Positions 6,989 to 13,219 of a stretch of 13,219 nt of DNA are shown in pieces. Below the pieces are notes generated by a model that did not search any database, had not been told where the DNA came from, and saw only the letters and a program-made list of their open reading frames with translations. Made by a program: the position numbers and the translations under genes. The stretch is from Methanobacteriaceae archaeon (lineage in GTDB: Archaea; Methanobacteriota; Methanobacteria; Methanobacteriales; Methanobacteriaceae). The DNA is taken from positions 1 through 13,219 of the forward strand of contig CAAFWR010000051.1 in the NCBI GenBank assembly GCA_900766745.1. Reading direction: 5' to 3'. Each line of letters opens with the position of its first letter. The stretch's first letter is position 1.

Positions 6989-7581
6989 TTTTTACACCAG
7001 TTTCTTTTAAAGACTTCAAATGCTCCTTCCATTTCATATTCCATTTCTGGGTTGAAGTTTTTATCCCACTTGAATGGTTCTATGGTTATCTGTTCATCAA
7101 CAGTACAGTTCCATATTATGTTGAAGCCAAAGGATTCCAGAATGTCTTTTATTGTGTTGCCTATCTCTAAAGCCTTTGACTTGTCATTGTCAAAATCGCC
7201 GAAGGTGATTTTCAGTTTATCTTCGCTGATAGCTTCTTCTATGTCTTCGAAGGTATAGAAGCAGAAGCCTTCTAAATCCATGTTGTTGTTTCTAAGATGA
7301 ATCAGGAGTTCAAAAGCATCGTTTACTCCTTCTTCTATATCATAACCGCAGTTATGAATAGCTATGATGCCCTTTTTGGATAATTCTGTAAAGGCTTCTT
7401 CAAGTTTGGAAAAATTGGAATTGGAAGAATTGGTTAATTCAATGTTCAGATCATCTAAATTGATGTCTTCATCTATGAACTGTTCTTCCAATATCTCCAG
7501 TATTTCATCCTCATCGAAAAATCCTGATTTAACAAGGGTTTCAGTCATTAAATCCAGTTCTTCGACAATGTTTTCATCCAT
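6985..7581 (-). CDS. DUF6891-like hypothetical protein (immunity-like cluster)
   Basis: A 198-aa acidic cytoplasmic protein. Residues 1-75 are Glu/Asp-rich and helical. From about residue 85 comes GIIAIHNCGYDIEEGVNDAF, then FCFYTFEDIEEAI, then ITFGDF, and a WNCT......PFKW ending. This matches my recollection of the DUF6891 pattern (i.i.n.Gyt..dG / FyT..Dle.A / l.fGd / W.G....i.i..F.W); its function is unknown. A GTG at 7590 would give 201 aa, but GTGAT (7586-7590) is a good archaeal Shine-Dalgarno site four nt before the ATG at 7581, so I take ATG as the start and GTGAT as the ribosome site. The stop overlaps the next gene's GTG by four nt. The upstream gene ends nine nt before this ATG. Confidence 0.72.
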   Translation of the reverse strand: MDENIVEELDLMTETLVKSGFFDEDEILEILEEQFIDEDINLDDLNIELTNSSNSNFSKLEEAFTELSKKGIIAIHNCGYDIEEGVNDAFELLIHLRNNNMDLEGFCFYTFEDIEEAISEDKLKITFGDFDNDKSKALEIGNTIKDILESFGFNIIWNCTVDEQITIEPFKWDKNFNPEMEYEMEGAFEVFKRNWCKK

Positions 7582-7589
7582 TATAATCA

Positions 7590-8315
7590 CTAGTCTACTG
7601 TCAGTAATTGAATGTGTGTTAGGTTTCCTCTGTCAGTGAAACCTGCAATTACTCTGTCCTCGCCTATTTTTGCAACGGAAAATTCTTCTCTTCCTTTAAA
7701 GAAGTATCCTTTAAGTTTTGTATATCCTTCAAATGCTAACCTTGGAAATACGTTGAAATTTTTCTGGAATGTTGCAAATGTTGTTCTGAATTTTTCGGCG
7801 CTGTCATTTCTTGGAATGAGATCAGATTTGATAGCTACGAAGACATCGATGTTGTCAACGCGAGCTCCATAATATGCATCTGCATCTAATACACCGCATG
7901 CAGCCATTGCCCAGATATGGCAGTTGTTAAATGTTGTTTGAAAAACCGGTGTGTTGAATTCTTTTATTGAGAATTTGTCTCCTATTTCTTTGATTTTCAT
8001 TGCGTCCTGAATGAGCTCTTCGTCAAACCCAATATCTTCATTGTCCCAGCACCATGACCATTGTCCTACTGGTTCTCCATCAGTGACGTTTTCCTCTTCA
8101 AACTCTTTGTAAAATCCTAGAAACTGCACCGGAAACTCGATTTCTTCACTGAATTTTAAAACTCCAGTGTCCAGGTCAAGTTCACCTTCCAAATCACCAA
8201 TCAGTTCGGCTAGGTTTTCCTGACGGTCAAAAGCAAGGCAGCCGTATTTGGAAAAAACTGTTTTGAAGTTGTCTCCTTCTTCTATCTCTATCGGTGTTTG
8301 TATATCTTTTTGCAT
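7590..8315 (-). CDS. DUF6882-like hypothetical protein (first gene of immunity-like cluster)
   Basis: A 241-aa soluble protein. Visible blocks are FDRQENLAELIGD, then LDLDTGVLKF, FPVQFLGFY, GQWSWCWDNE (W-x-W-x-W-x-N core), AMAACGVLDADAYYGA and VDVFVAIKSD-like strands. This order fits the DUF6882 family as I recall it, whose function is unknown and whose members occur among small immunity-type genes. The start is secure: GAGGTG (8321-8326) lies five nt before the ATG. The gene begins 14 nt after the dapL stop, so it is very likely read from the dapL promoter. GC is locally high for the window (line 8041-8100 has 29 G+C in 60). Confidence 0.75.
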   Translation of the reverse strand: MQKDIQTPIEIEEGDNFKTVFSKYGCLAFDRQENLAELIGDLEGELDLDTGVLKFSEEIEFPVQFLGFYKEFEEENVTDGEPVGQWSWCWDNEDIGFDEELIQDAMKIKEIGDKFSIKEFNTPVFQTTFNNCHIWAMAACGVLDADAYYGARVDNIDVFVAIKSDLIPRNDSAEKFRTTFATFQKNFNVFPRLAFEGYTKLKGYFFKGREEFSVAKIGEDRVIAGFTDRGNLTHIQLLTVD

Positions 8316-8329
8316 ATTCCCACCTCTTT

Positions 8330-9565
8330 TTAAATATCCAATTTGGATATTCTGTCCATCGCCTCTTTGGTGTTTTCATAGGTGTTGAATGCTGTGAGCC
8401 TTAAGTATCCTTCACCGCTTGGCCCGAATCCTGAGCCTGGTGTACCTACTACATTAGCTTCATGTAAAAGTAAGTCAAAGAATGCCCATGAGTCCATGTT
8501 GTTAGGATTTTTTACCCAAATGTATGGAGAGTTGACTCCACCGTAAACATCAAGGCCTAATTCAGTGAGGCTTTCACGAATAAGTTTTGCGTTTCTCAAA
8601 TAGTATTCAATATTTTCTTTAACTTCCTTTTTACCCTCTTTAGAGTAAGTTGCTGCTGCAGCTACTTGTACTGGATATGAGACACCATTGAACTTGGTTG
8701 TTTGTCTTCTATTCCAAAGACTGTTTAAATCCTGCTTTTCTCCATTAGAGGTAACGCCCATAACCTCTTTAGGCACCACTGTATAAGCACAACGGGTTCC
8801 TGTAAATCCTGCAGTTTTTGAGAAGCTTCTAAACTCGATAGCTACTTCTTTAGCTCCTTCAATTTCATAAATGGAATGAGGAACGTCATCTTCTGTAATG
8901 AATGCTTCATATGCTGCGTCAAATAATATGATAGCATCATTTTCTCTTGCATAATCAACAAAGACTTTTAACTGGTCTTTAGTTAAAGTGGTACCTGTAG
9001 GATTGTTTGGGAAACATAAGTAAATAATATCAACATCTTCCTCTGGAAGTTCTGGCATGAAATTATTTTCCGCATTACATTTAAGGTAAACTAAACCCTC
9101 ATACATTCCATCATCTTGTATAAAACCTGTTCTTCCAGCCATAACATTAGTATCAACATATACAGTGTATACCGGGTCAGTAACTGCTATTTTATTATCA
9201 ATACCGAAAATTTCTTGGATATTACCAGTATCACATTTAGCTCCATCACTTATGAAAACCTCATCATTTTCTAAATAAATCCCATAAGGTTCATAATCAT
9301 TTTTAATAATGGCGTGAGTTAGAAAATCGTAACCTTGTTCAGGTCCATAACCCATAAATGAATCTGCTTCACCCATCTGCAAAACCCCATCATTAAATGC
9401 TTTAATAATTGCTGGAGATAATGGTTTAGTTACGTCTCCAATACCCATTTTAATTACATCTGCTTCAGGATGTGCTTCTTGAAATGCTTTTTCTCTTCTT
9501 GCTACTTCTACAAAAAGATAACTACTTGCTAATTTAAGATAATTTTCGTTAATTTTAACAGCCAT
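8330..9565 (-). CDS. dapL: LL-diaminopimelate aminotransferase
   Basis: A 411-aa PLP-dependent fold-type I aminotransferase, the normal length for DapL. It converts tetrahydrodipicolinate with glutamate directly to LL-2,6-diaminopimelate, bypassing the succinyl or acetyl steps of lysine synthesis. Visible residues: GIGDVTKPL (41-49), MGYGPEQGY (71-79), NNPTG (187-191, Asn187 contacts PLP), D216 and Y219, [13 protein letters not shown] with Schiff-base Lys250 (247-259), and R389 in YLRLTAFN for the substrate carboxylate. In these pseudomurein-walled archaea the product feeds lysine for protein and cell wall. The ATG (9563-9565) is supported by GAGG seven nt upstream. No other dap or lys gene is in the window; four immunity-like genes follow on the same strand at 14 nt, which is an unusual context. 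Confidence 0.95.
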   Translation of the reverse strand: MAVKINENYLKLASSYLFVEVARREKAFQEAHPEADVIKMGIGDVTKPLSPAIIKAFNDGVLQMGEADSFMGYGPEQGYDFLTHAIIKNDYEPYGIYLENDEVFISDGAKCDTGNIQEIFGIDNKIAVTDPVYTVYVDTNVMAGRTGFIQDDGMYEGLVYLKCNAENNFMPELPEEDVDIIYLCFPNNPTGTTLTKDQLKVFVDYARENDAIILFDAAYEAFITEDDVPHSIYEIEGAKEVAIEFRSFSKTAGFTGTRCAYTVVPKEVMGVTSNGEKQDLNSLWNRRQTTKFNGVSYPVQVAAAATYSKEGKKEVKENIEYYLRNAKLIRESLTELGLDVYGGVNSPYIWVKNPNNMDSWAFFDLLLHEANVVGTPGSGFGPSGEGYLRLTAFNTYENTKEAMDRISKLDI

Positions 9566-9613
9566 AGTCGAACCTCTATAATTTATACTAATTTAATTTA
9601 TATTAGTTTCTAA

Positions 9614-9622
9614 AAATATATA
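9614..9622 (-). promoter_or_regulatory. Probable TATA box for dapL operon
   Basis: On the minus strand the sequence reads TTATATATTTTTAG within a divergent AT-rich intergenic region. Initiation about 25 nt downstream would give a leader of roughly 25-30 nt, which holds the GAGG ribosome site (9573-9576). Assigned by sequence and spacing only. Confidence 0.45.
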
Positions 9623-9681
9623 ATATTTTACCTGCCTAAAGTTAATACATAAAAATATATTAATCAAGTAATACCAAAATG

Positions 9682-9690
9682 TTATTATAA
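9682..9690 (+). promoter_or_regulatory. Probable TATA box for the membrane protein gene
   Basis: TTATTATAA followed by an A run. The predicted start of transcription, about 25 nt downstream (near 9712), falls after the GTG at 9700 and just before the ATG at 9718, which favours the ATG as the real start with a very short leader. Confidence 0.45.
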
Positions 9691-9717
9691 AAAATCATAG
9701 TGAAATGTAGGGATTTT

Positions 9718-11148
9718 ATGCTTGGAAATAGAGAATTAATTTTAATAATTATATTCATAATTTGTGTAATTTCAATCATAATAGTGAAATTATACTATAG
9801 AAAACATAGTGAAGCAGATAGGGACATTAAAATATTTAACAGAGGCCCGGATGGAGGATATATTGCAAGAAAAAATCATGAAGAAACAGAACAGATTATA
9901 AGCCAACAGCCATCCTATGAAAATGACCAATATTACCCTATGGAACAAAACACTTTTTATCCAAAACAGCAAGTTAGAGCAAATCCCTATGAAGTAAATC
10001 CAATTAACTATTATAACCCTATAACCAATAATATAAAAGAAGGAGATACAATGAAAGATGCAAAAGAAACTGAAGAAAAAGCCGTAGCTGAAAAAATCAG
10101 TGAAGAACCAAAAGAAGTGGATCAGTCTACTAAAAAAGAAACATACACTGAGATTGCAGAAGAACAACCAAAAACAAATGATAAAGATTTGAAAGATTTG
10201 TTTACAATTGATGAATTAATCAAAGAATCTAAAAGAAAAAGTAAAGTAGCATCTGCACCTAAAACTGAAAAAAAAGGAGACTCATCTTCTAAAAAAGAAA
10301 TTCCAACTTTCCTAACACAAGAAGAAAGAGAAAAAATAAAAAACAACATTAGCAAAGCGGAAAATGAAATAAAATCAACAAAAGCTAGCGAAGAATTGGA
10401 AGAATCTGTTGAGGAAGTAGAAAATGAAAATATAAAAGACGTATTAGATAAGTCCGTAAGCCCAATTAGCAGCCCTATTCTTAAAAGTCCAAAAAAATCA
10501 ACTGATAAACCAGTAAATGAAGTAATAAAGGACACAGTAGCTGAAAAAATAGACGAAATTCAGCCACAGGTTGATCAGTCAACTAAAAAAGAAACATGCA
10601 CTGAAATTGCAGAAGAACAACCAGAATATGTAGATCAACCATTGGAAAACGGTATGTTCGCAGAAGCAATAATCGATAATGATGAGGAAGAAGACGAATA
10701 CGATGATTTAGACTACAGAAAAGACTTAGCTAGAATAACTGATAAAGTTAAAAACTCCAAATTATTCACCAATGTAAAAGATAAGCTATCACCACCTGTA
10801 GAAGAAGACGATCCAAGTATTGATGAAGAATTCATAAGAAACGTAAGATCTTACGATGAAAATGGAGACGATGATGAATTTGGCGAACCTGTAATGTATG
10901 AACCAGAAGGTCCAAAAATCGAAACTGCAAAGGACTTACACATAAAAGAAGTTCCAAACACAGATAGAATTCAGGTAAAAATCAATAACAACGATGCTAC
11001 CTTGAAAAAAGGAGACGAAATTATCTACAAATACAATGGAGACACATACTCAAGTAAAGTATTTGATATAATGGGCGATGACATCACAGTAAGATTCAGA
11101 GGAAAACAAATAACAATCAAACCTGGGGATGTTAAAAAAATATTCTAG
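9718..11148 (+). CDS. Membrane-anchored acidic protein with beta-rich C-terminal domain (hypothetical)
   Basis: I do not recognise a named family. One membrane segment near the N-terminus (ELILIIIFIICVISIIIVKLYY) is followed by basic residues. The next 390 or so residues are a long, hydrophilic, Lys/Glu-rich and probably disordered region. The C-terminal 55 residues are compact and beta-rich (KKGDEIIYKYNGDTYSSKV...GDDITVRFRGKQITIKPGDV), resembling a small SH3-like barrel. A charged tether with a small terminal domain suggests a cytoplasmic scaffold or adaptor at the membrane, but this is inference. Residues 128-157 and 279-308 (counting from GTG 9700) are a duplicated segment, VAEKI...VDQSTKKET.TEIAEEQP. 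GTG at 9700 would add six residues; ATG 9718 fits the predicted transcription start better. A strong internal ribosome site precedes Met at 10051. Confidence 0.85.
   Translation: MLGNRELILIIIFIICVISIIIVKLYYRKHSEADRDIKIFNRGPDGGYIARKNHEETEQIISQQPSYENDQYYPMEQNTFYPKQQVRANPYEVNPINYYNPITNNIKEGDTMKDAKETEEKAVAEKISEEPKEVDQSTKKETYTEIAEEQPKTNDKDLKDLFTIDELIKESKRKSKVASAPKTEKKGDSSSKKEIPTFLTQEEREKIKNNISKAENEIKSTKASEELEESVEEVENENIKDVLDKSVSPISSPILKSPKKSTDKPVNEVIKDTVAEKIDEIQPQVDQSTKKETCTEIAEEQPEYVDQPLENGMFAEAIIDNDEEEDEYDDLDYRKDLARITDKVKNSKLFTNVKDKLSPPVEEDDPSIDEEFIRNVRSYDENGDDDEFGEPVMYEPEGPKIETAKDLHIKEVPNTDRIQVKINNNDATLKKGDEIIYKYNGDTYSSKVFDIMGDDITVRFRGKQITIKPGDVKKIF
10040..10053 (+). promoter_or_regulatory. Internal Shine-Dalgarno site and in-frame ATG
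   Basis: AAGGAGAT (10040-10047) stands with GGAG five nt before an in-frame ATG at 10051, better than anything before the gene's own start. Use of it would give a 366-aa soluble form (MKDAKETEEK...) lacking the membrane segment and Gln/Tyr/Pro-rich linker. Confidence 0.4.
10081..10170 (+). repeat. 90-nt direct repeat, copy 1 (within membrane protein gene)
   Basis: Encodes AVAEKISEEP then KEVDQSTKKETYTEIAEEQP. The last 54 nt (10117-10170) differ from copy 2 at only four positions, mostly third-codon positions, while the first part has diverged more. Confidence 0.85.
10534..10623 (+). repeat. 90-nt direct repeat, copy 2 (within membrane protein gene)
   Basis: Encodes TVAEKIDEIQ then PQVDQSTKKETCTEIAEEQP, matching copy 1 at 10081-10170 in the same reading frame, 453 nt downstream. 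The spacing is a multiple of three, so recombination between the copies would shorten the linker without breaking the frame. Confidence 0.85.
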
Positions 11149-11180
11149 ATAGATTAAAACCTATCTAAAACACTTCTTTT
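11146..11180 (+). terminator. Hairpin terminator after the membrane protein gene
   Basis: A perfect 7-bp stem, TAGATAG (11146-11152, starting at the stop codon) with CTATCTA (11161-11167), encloses an 8-nt loop and is followed by a T-rich stretch ending in four T residues (11177-11180). Confidence 0.5.
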
Positions 11181-11182
11181 AT

Positions 11183-11209
11183 AAAAAACCTTTAAATTCT
11201 TTATTAAAG
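11183..11209 (-). terminator. Hairpin plus T run downstream of minus-strand adhesin cassette
   Basis: On the minus strand a 6-bp stem CTTTAA/TTAAAG (11204-11209 with 11190-11195) with an 8-nt loop is followed by six T residues (11188-11183). It lies about 65 nt after the adhesin stop and would also insulate the convergent plus-strand gene. Confidence 0.4.
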
Positions 11210-11273
11210 CTAATAAATTTCAACTTTTTCTTTATCTATAAAATATTCTTTTTCTTATGAATTTTCTATTTAG

Positions 11274-13118
11274 CTATTTTTTGTTTGGTAAATTAATATT
11301 CGAATTAGGGGGATAATAATATGTTTCATTGTTTAAAACTATGATGGAGATTCCTGATAGAATAGCATCAACATATATGTAAACGATACCTCTTCCACCA
11401 TTAATGTTTAAAGTATTGTTAGCATAAATTCCATTATTGCTTTCATCAATAGAACTCCATTTATTACCGAGAAAATTACAATTAAGCATAGATCCTACAG
11501 GAACCCAGTAAACAGCACCACCATTACCAGCAGCAGTATTATTTATAAAAGTACAATAGCTTAAAATGCAATTAGTACTCCAACGATCACAGTAAACAGC
11601 ACCACCAAACCAACCTGCACCATTATCGATGAAAATAGAATCTTTTATAATACCATTGGAAGCACGACAGTAAACACCACCACCATTTTGATCAACATAA
11701 TTATCTGTGAAAATAGAATCAGATATGATGCCATTATCTCCAATCCAGAAAGTAGCACCTCCATAATCCTTAGCAGTATTGCTGGTAAAATTACAACTAG
11801 CAATAATGCCATTAGCACCATCCCACTCAATAGCACCAACAGCATCAGCAGAGTTATAAGCAAAATTACAATAGGTTAAACTACCGTTAGCACCATCCCA
11901 GTAAATAGCACCAACAGTATCAGCAGAGTTATAAGCAAAATTACAATTAGATATACTGCCATTAATAGCACCACCATACCAATGAATAGCACCACCATAG
12001 AATGCTATATTACCATTAAAATTACAGCTAGATAAACTACCATTACGACCCATCCACTCAATAGCACCACCAGCGAGATTAACTGTATTATTTATAAGAT
12101 TACAATTTCTTAATATTCCATTGTTTCCTGTCCATAGTATTGCTCCTCCGTAGCCAGTGAAATTGAAGTTTCGGAAAGTAATTTTCTCAATTAAAATGTT
12201 ATCTCCAGTCACTTCAAAATGGACATTACCACCTTTAGCATCAAAAGTTACAACACCATTAGTGGATATGGTCACTCCTTTTTTATTCAAAACGATAGTG
12301 CTATTAGGGGTTCCAATACCATTACTTAAAATTAATACATAATCAAAATCATTAATTTGATCATAATTGTTTAAAAAGTCATCTACAGTATAATACCAAA
12401 AATCGTTATCTCCATAAGTCGCATGGTTATCTATGAAATTACAAGAGGACATATTAATATTACCGCGACTTTTACCATAATAAATATTATTCCAATATAC
12501 TGCTCCACCACCACTACTTGCAATATTACCGTTAAAAGTAGAATTAAATAATGTAACATTACCTGGACGATCCCAGTAAATCCCACCACCATTAATAGCA
12601 AAGTTATTAATAAAATAGGAATTATTTAAAGTACCATTAGCGCCACCAGTACTCCAATGGACACCACCACCACGGACATTACCAATATTACCAATGAAAA
12701 TAGAATTAGATAAACTACCATTAGCACCGTGCCAATTAATACCTCCCCCATAAGCAGCAGTATTATTAGTGAAAGTAGCTTCAGTTAAAGTACCATTAGC
12801 ACCATTCCAGAAAACTGCACCACCATGAATAGCAATATTACTTGTAAAAATAGAATCAAATAGAACACCATTAGCACCATTCCAGTTAACCGCACCACCA
12901 AAGAGATTATTATCAATGGTATTATTAATAAAAATACAAGTATTTAAATTACCAGATATACCATTCCAGAAAACTGCACCACCACCACGATAAGAAACAT
13001 TATTAGCATTAGTAAAATTACTAAAATTAATAGAATTACATGTAAAAGTACAATTAGCTAAAATGCCCTTAGCACCACTCCAGAGAACCGCTCCGCCGTT
13101 TCCAGCGAAACTGAAGTT
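11274..13118 (-). CDS. 5'-truncated adhesin-like beta-helix repeat protein, probably a silent cassette
   Basis: The frame is open for 614 codons from directly after an in-frame TGA (13119-13121 complement) to the TAG at 11274-11276. The only usable start codon is the ATG at 12450-12452, which has no ribosome site and lies in mid-repeat: upstream codons read GGGAVYWNNIYYGKSRGNIN in the same frame and seven more repeats precede them, so a 392-aa gene starting there would be an artefact. Residues 1-235 hold about 8 repeats, 236-321 the hinge module (TVDDFLNNYDQIND...FRNFNFT), then about 9 repeats and the tail NETYYYPPNSNINLPNKK. Repeats follow GGA[IV]xW and CxFxNN as in the plus-strand cassette, predicting a surface beta-helix. 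Signal peptide, promoter and anchor are absent. It faces the first cassette tail to tail and shares its 5' and 3' boundary sequences. Confidence 0.8.
   Translation of the reverse strand, partial: NFSFAGNGGAVLWSGAKGILANCTFTCNSINFSNFTNANNVSYRGGGAVFWNGISGNLNTCIFINNTIDNNLFGGAVNWNGANGVLFDSIFTSNIAIHGGAVFWNGANGTLTEATFTNNTAAYGGGINWHGANGSLSNSIFIGNIGNVRGGGVHWSTGGANGTLNNSYFINNFAINGGGIYWDRPGNVTLFNSTFNGNIASSGGGAVYWNNIYYGKSRGNINMSSCNFIDNHATYGDNDFWYYTVDDFLNNYDQINDFDYVLILSNGIGTPNSTIVLNKKGVTISTNGVVTFDAKGGNVHFEVTGDNILIEKITFRNFNFTGYGGAILWTGNNGILRNCNLINNTVNLAGGAIEWMGRNGSLSSCNFNGNIAFYGGAIHWYGGAINGSISNCNFAYNSADTVGAIYWDGANGSLTYCNFAYNSADAVGAIEWDGANGIIASCNFTSNTAKDYGGATFWIGDNGIISDSIFTDNYVDQNGGGVYCRASNGIIKDSIFIDNGAGWFGGAVYCDRWSTNCILSYCTFINNTAAGNGGAVYWVPVGSMLNCNFLGNKWSSIDESNNGIYANNTLNINGGRGIVYIYVDAILSGISIIVLNNETYYYPPNSNINLPNKK
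11283..11339 (-). repeat. Right copy of the 57-nt inverted repeat at the adhesin 3' end
   Basis: Inverted match to 2327-2383 with two mismatches, encoding the shared tail (VLNNETYYYPPN.NINLPN). It marks the inner edge of homology between the two cassettes; the intervening 8.9 kb holds all the non-adhesin genes. Confidence 0.85.
11812..11947 (-). repeat. Recent 75-nt tandem duplication inside the minus-strand adhesin
   Basis: The stretches beginning at 11812 and 11887 are nearly identical over about 60 nt at a 75-nt period (25 codons), giving two successive copies of the unit VGAI.WDGANG......CNFAYNSAD. The preceding unit also ends CNFAYNSAD. This is one repeat unit copied in frame, more recent than the other, diverged units. 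Confidence 0.75.
12156..12413 (-). repeat. Hinge module between two repeat blocks (minus-strand cassette)
   Basis: An 86-codon segment, GDNDFWYYTVDDFLNN..., then GTPNSTIVLN, HFEVTGDNILIE and FRNFNFT, equivalent to 938-1192 on the other strand. It retains CGA at the Arg of FRNF, unlike the truncated 5' boundary of the same frame, which has TGA. Confidence 0.8.
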
Positions 13119-13130
13119 TCAAAAAGAAAA
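13107..13130 (-). repeat. Right copy of the 24-nt perfect inverted repeat at the 5' boundary of the adhesin cassette
   Basis: Exact inverted copy of 23-46, with the same hyphenated palindrome GAAACT-TC-AGTTTC and the same in-frame TGA. Downstream sequences of the two cassettes diverge at once after the repeat (TCAAATGGG against GCTGGAAAC), although both go on to encode a GGAV.W repeat. Confidence 0.85.
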
Positions 13131-13219
13131 ATTTACAATTAAAATATTAATTCAGGACATTTAATAAAAGAAAATTCAAAATAAAACAATATAGATTTAG
13201 TAAAACATTGTTAATATTA
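13119..13219 (-). other. Decayed 5' remnant upstream of the minus-strand cassette
   Basis: Read on the minus strand in the cassette frame, this AT-rich stretch gives stop-INILIVNFSF-stop, recognisably the hinge end NVLIENLSFR with a TGA at 13152-13154 and another at 13119-13121. Farther upstream no hinge similarity, promoter or ribosome site can be made out. It is a degraded gene part or a junction, not a working leader. Confidence 0.55.

Noticed and set aside
7588..7590. GTG at 7590 as start of the DUF6891-like gene
   Set aside because: GTGAT there is a well-placed ribosome site for the ATG at 7581, and nothing precedes the GTG that would serve it.
6979..7872. Plus-strand open frames opposite the immunity-like operon
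   Set aside because: They overlap fully coding minus-strand genes with good starts and coupling, and their Ser/Leu-rich products look like antisense shadows.
10122..10535. Antisense open frame within the membrane protein gene (also 9790-10167)
   Set aside because: Phe/Ser-rich translations are the complement of Lys/Glu codons in the real gene, with no ribosome site.
12450..12452. ATG at 12452 as a genuine gene start giving a 392-aa protein
   Set aside because: It falls inside a repeat unit, has no Shine-Dalgarno site, and the open frame with seven to eight more repeats continues 222 codons upstream.
1..13219. The segment as a provirus or integrated element with att sites
   Set aside because: No integrase, tRNA target, terminal direct repeat or viral structural gene is visible; the inverted repeats are tied to adhesin coding sequence.

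Overview
The window looks like a gut or rumen methanogen of the Methanobacteriaceae (Methanobrevibacter-like; Methanosphaera is an alternative). It is AT-rich. It carries two large GGA[IV]xW / CxFxNN repeat adhesin-like frames typical of these archaea and an archaeal-type LL-diaminopimelate aminotransferase. Translation signals are archaeal: GGTG/GAGG Shine-Dalgarno sites and at least one gene that looks leaderless. No rRNA, tRNA, CRISPR array, insertion sequence or recombinase is visible.

Layout. (1) 1-2386, plus strand: an adhesin-like beta-helix repeat frame with no signal peptide, no start codon of its own and no anchor. It opens directly after an in-frame TGA. (2) 2551-5818, plus strand: a two-gene unit overlapping by 14 nt, made of a NudG/MutT-like Nudix hydrolase and a 960-aa PLD nuclease + SF2 helicase + DUF3427 protein with the architecture of SauUSI, a type IV restriction enzyme specific for 5-methylcytosine. 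(3) 9565 down to 5868, minus strand: dapL followed by four tightly packed small genes (DUF6882-like, DUF6891-like, an unrecognised gene, YfeS-like). They look like one operon and resemble an immunity-protein array. (4) 9718-11148, plus strand, divergent from dapL: a membrane-anchored acidic protein with a small beta-rich C-terminal domain. (5) 13118 down to 11274, minus strand: a second adhesin-like frame with the same architecture as the first, facing it tail to tail.

How the parts may work together. The two adhesin frames begin at the same point of the family (the FRNF position of a recurrent hinge module). Both have TGA where other copies have CGA, and both carry the same 24-nt sequence there, so a perfect inverted pair 13 kb apart brackets almost the whole window. 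Both end in a matching 57-nt element. They therefore read as silent repeat cassettes that could donate sequence to an expressed adhesin by recombination. Between them, the Nudix + SauUSI-like pair is the best candidate for an interesting system. A 5-methylcytosine-directed DNA destroyer is coupled to an enzyme whose relative E. coli NudG hydrolyses 5-methyl-dCTP, so the pair might both cut modified DNA and clear modified nucleotides from the pool. That link is inference; the domain calls rest on motifs visible in the translations.
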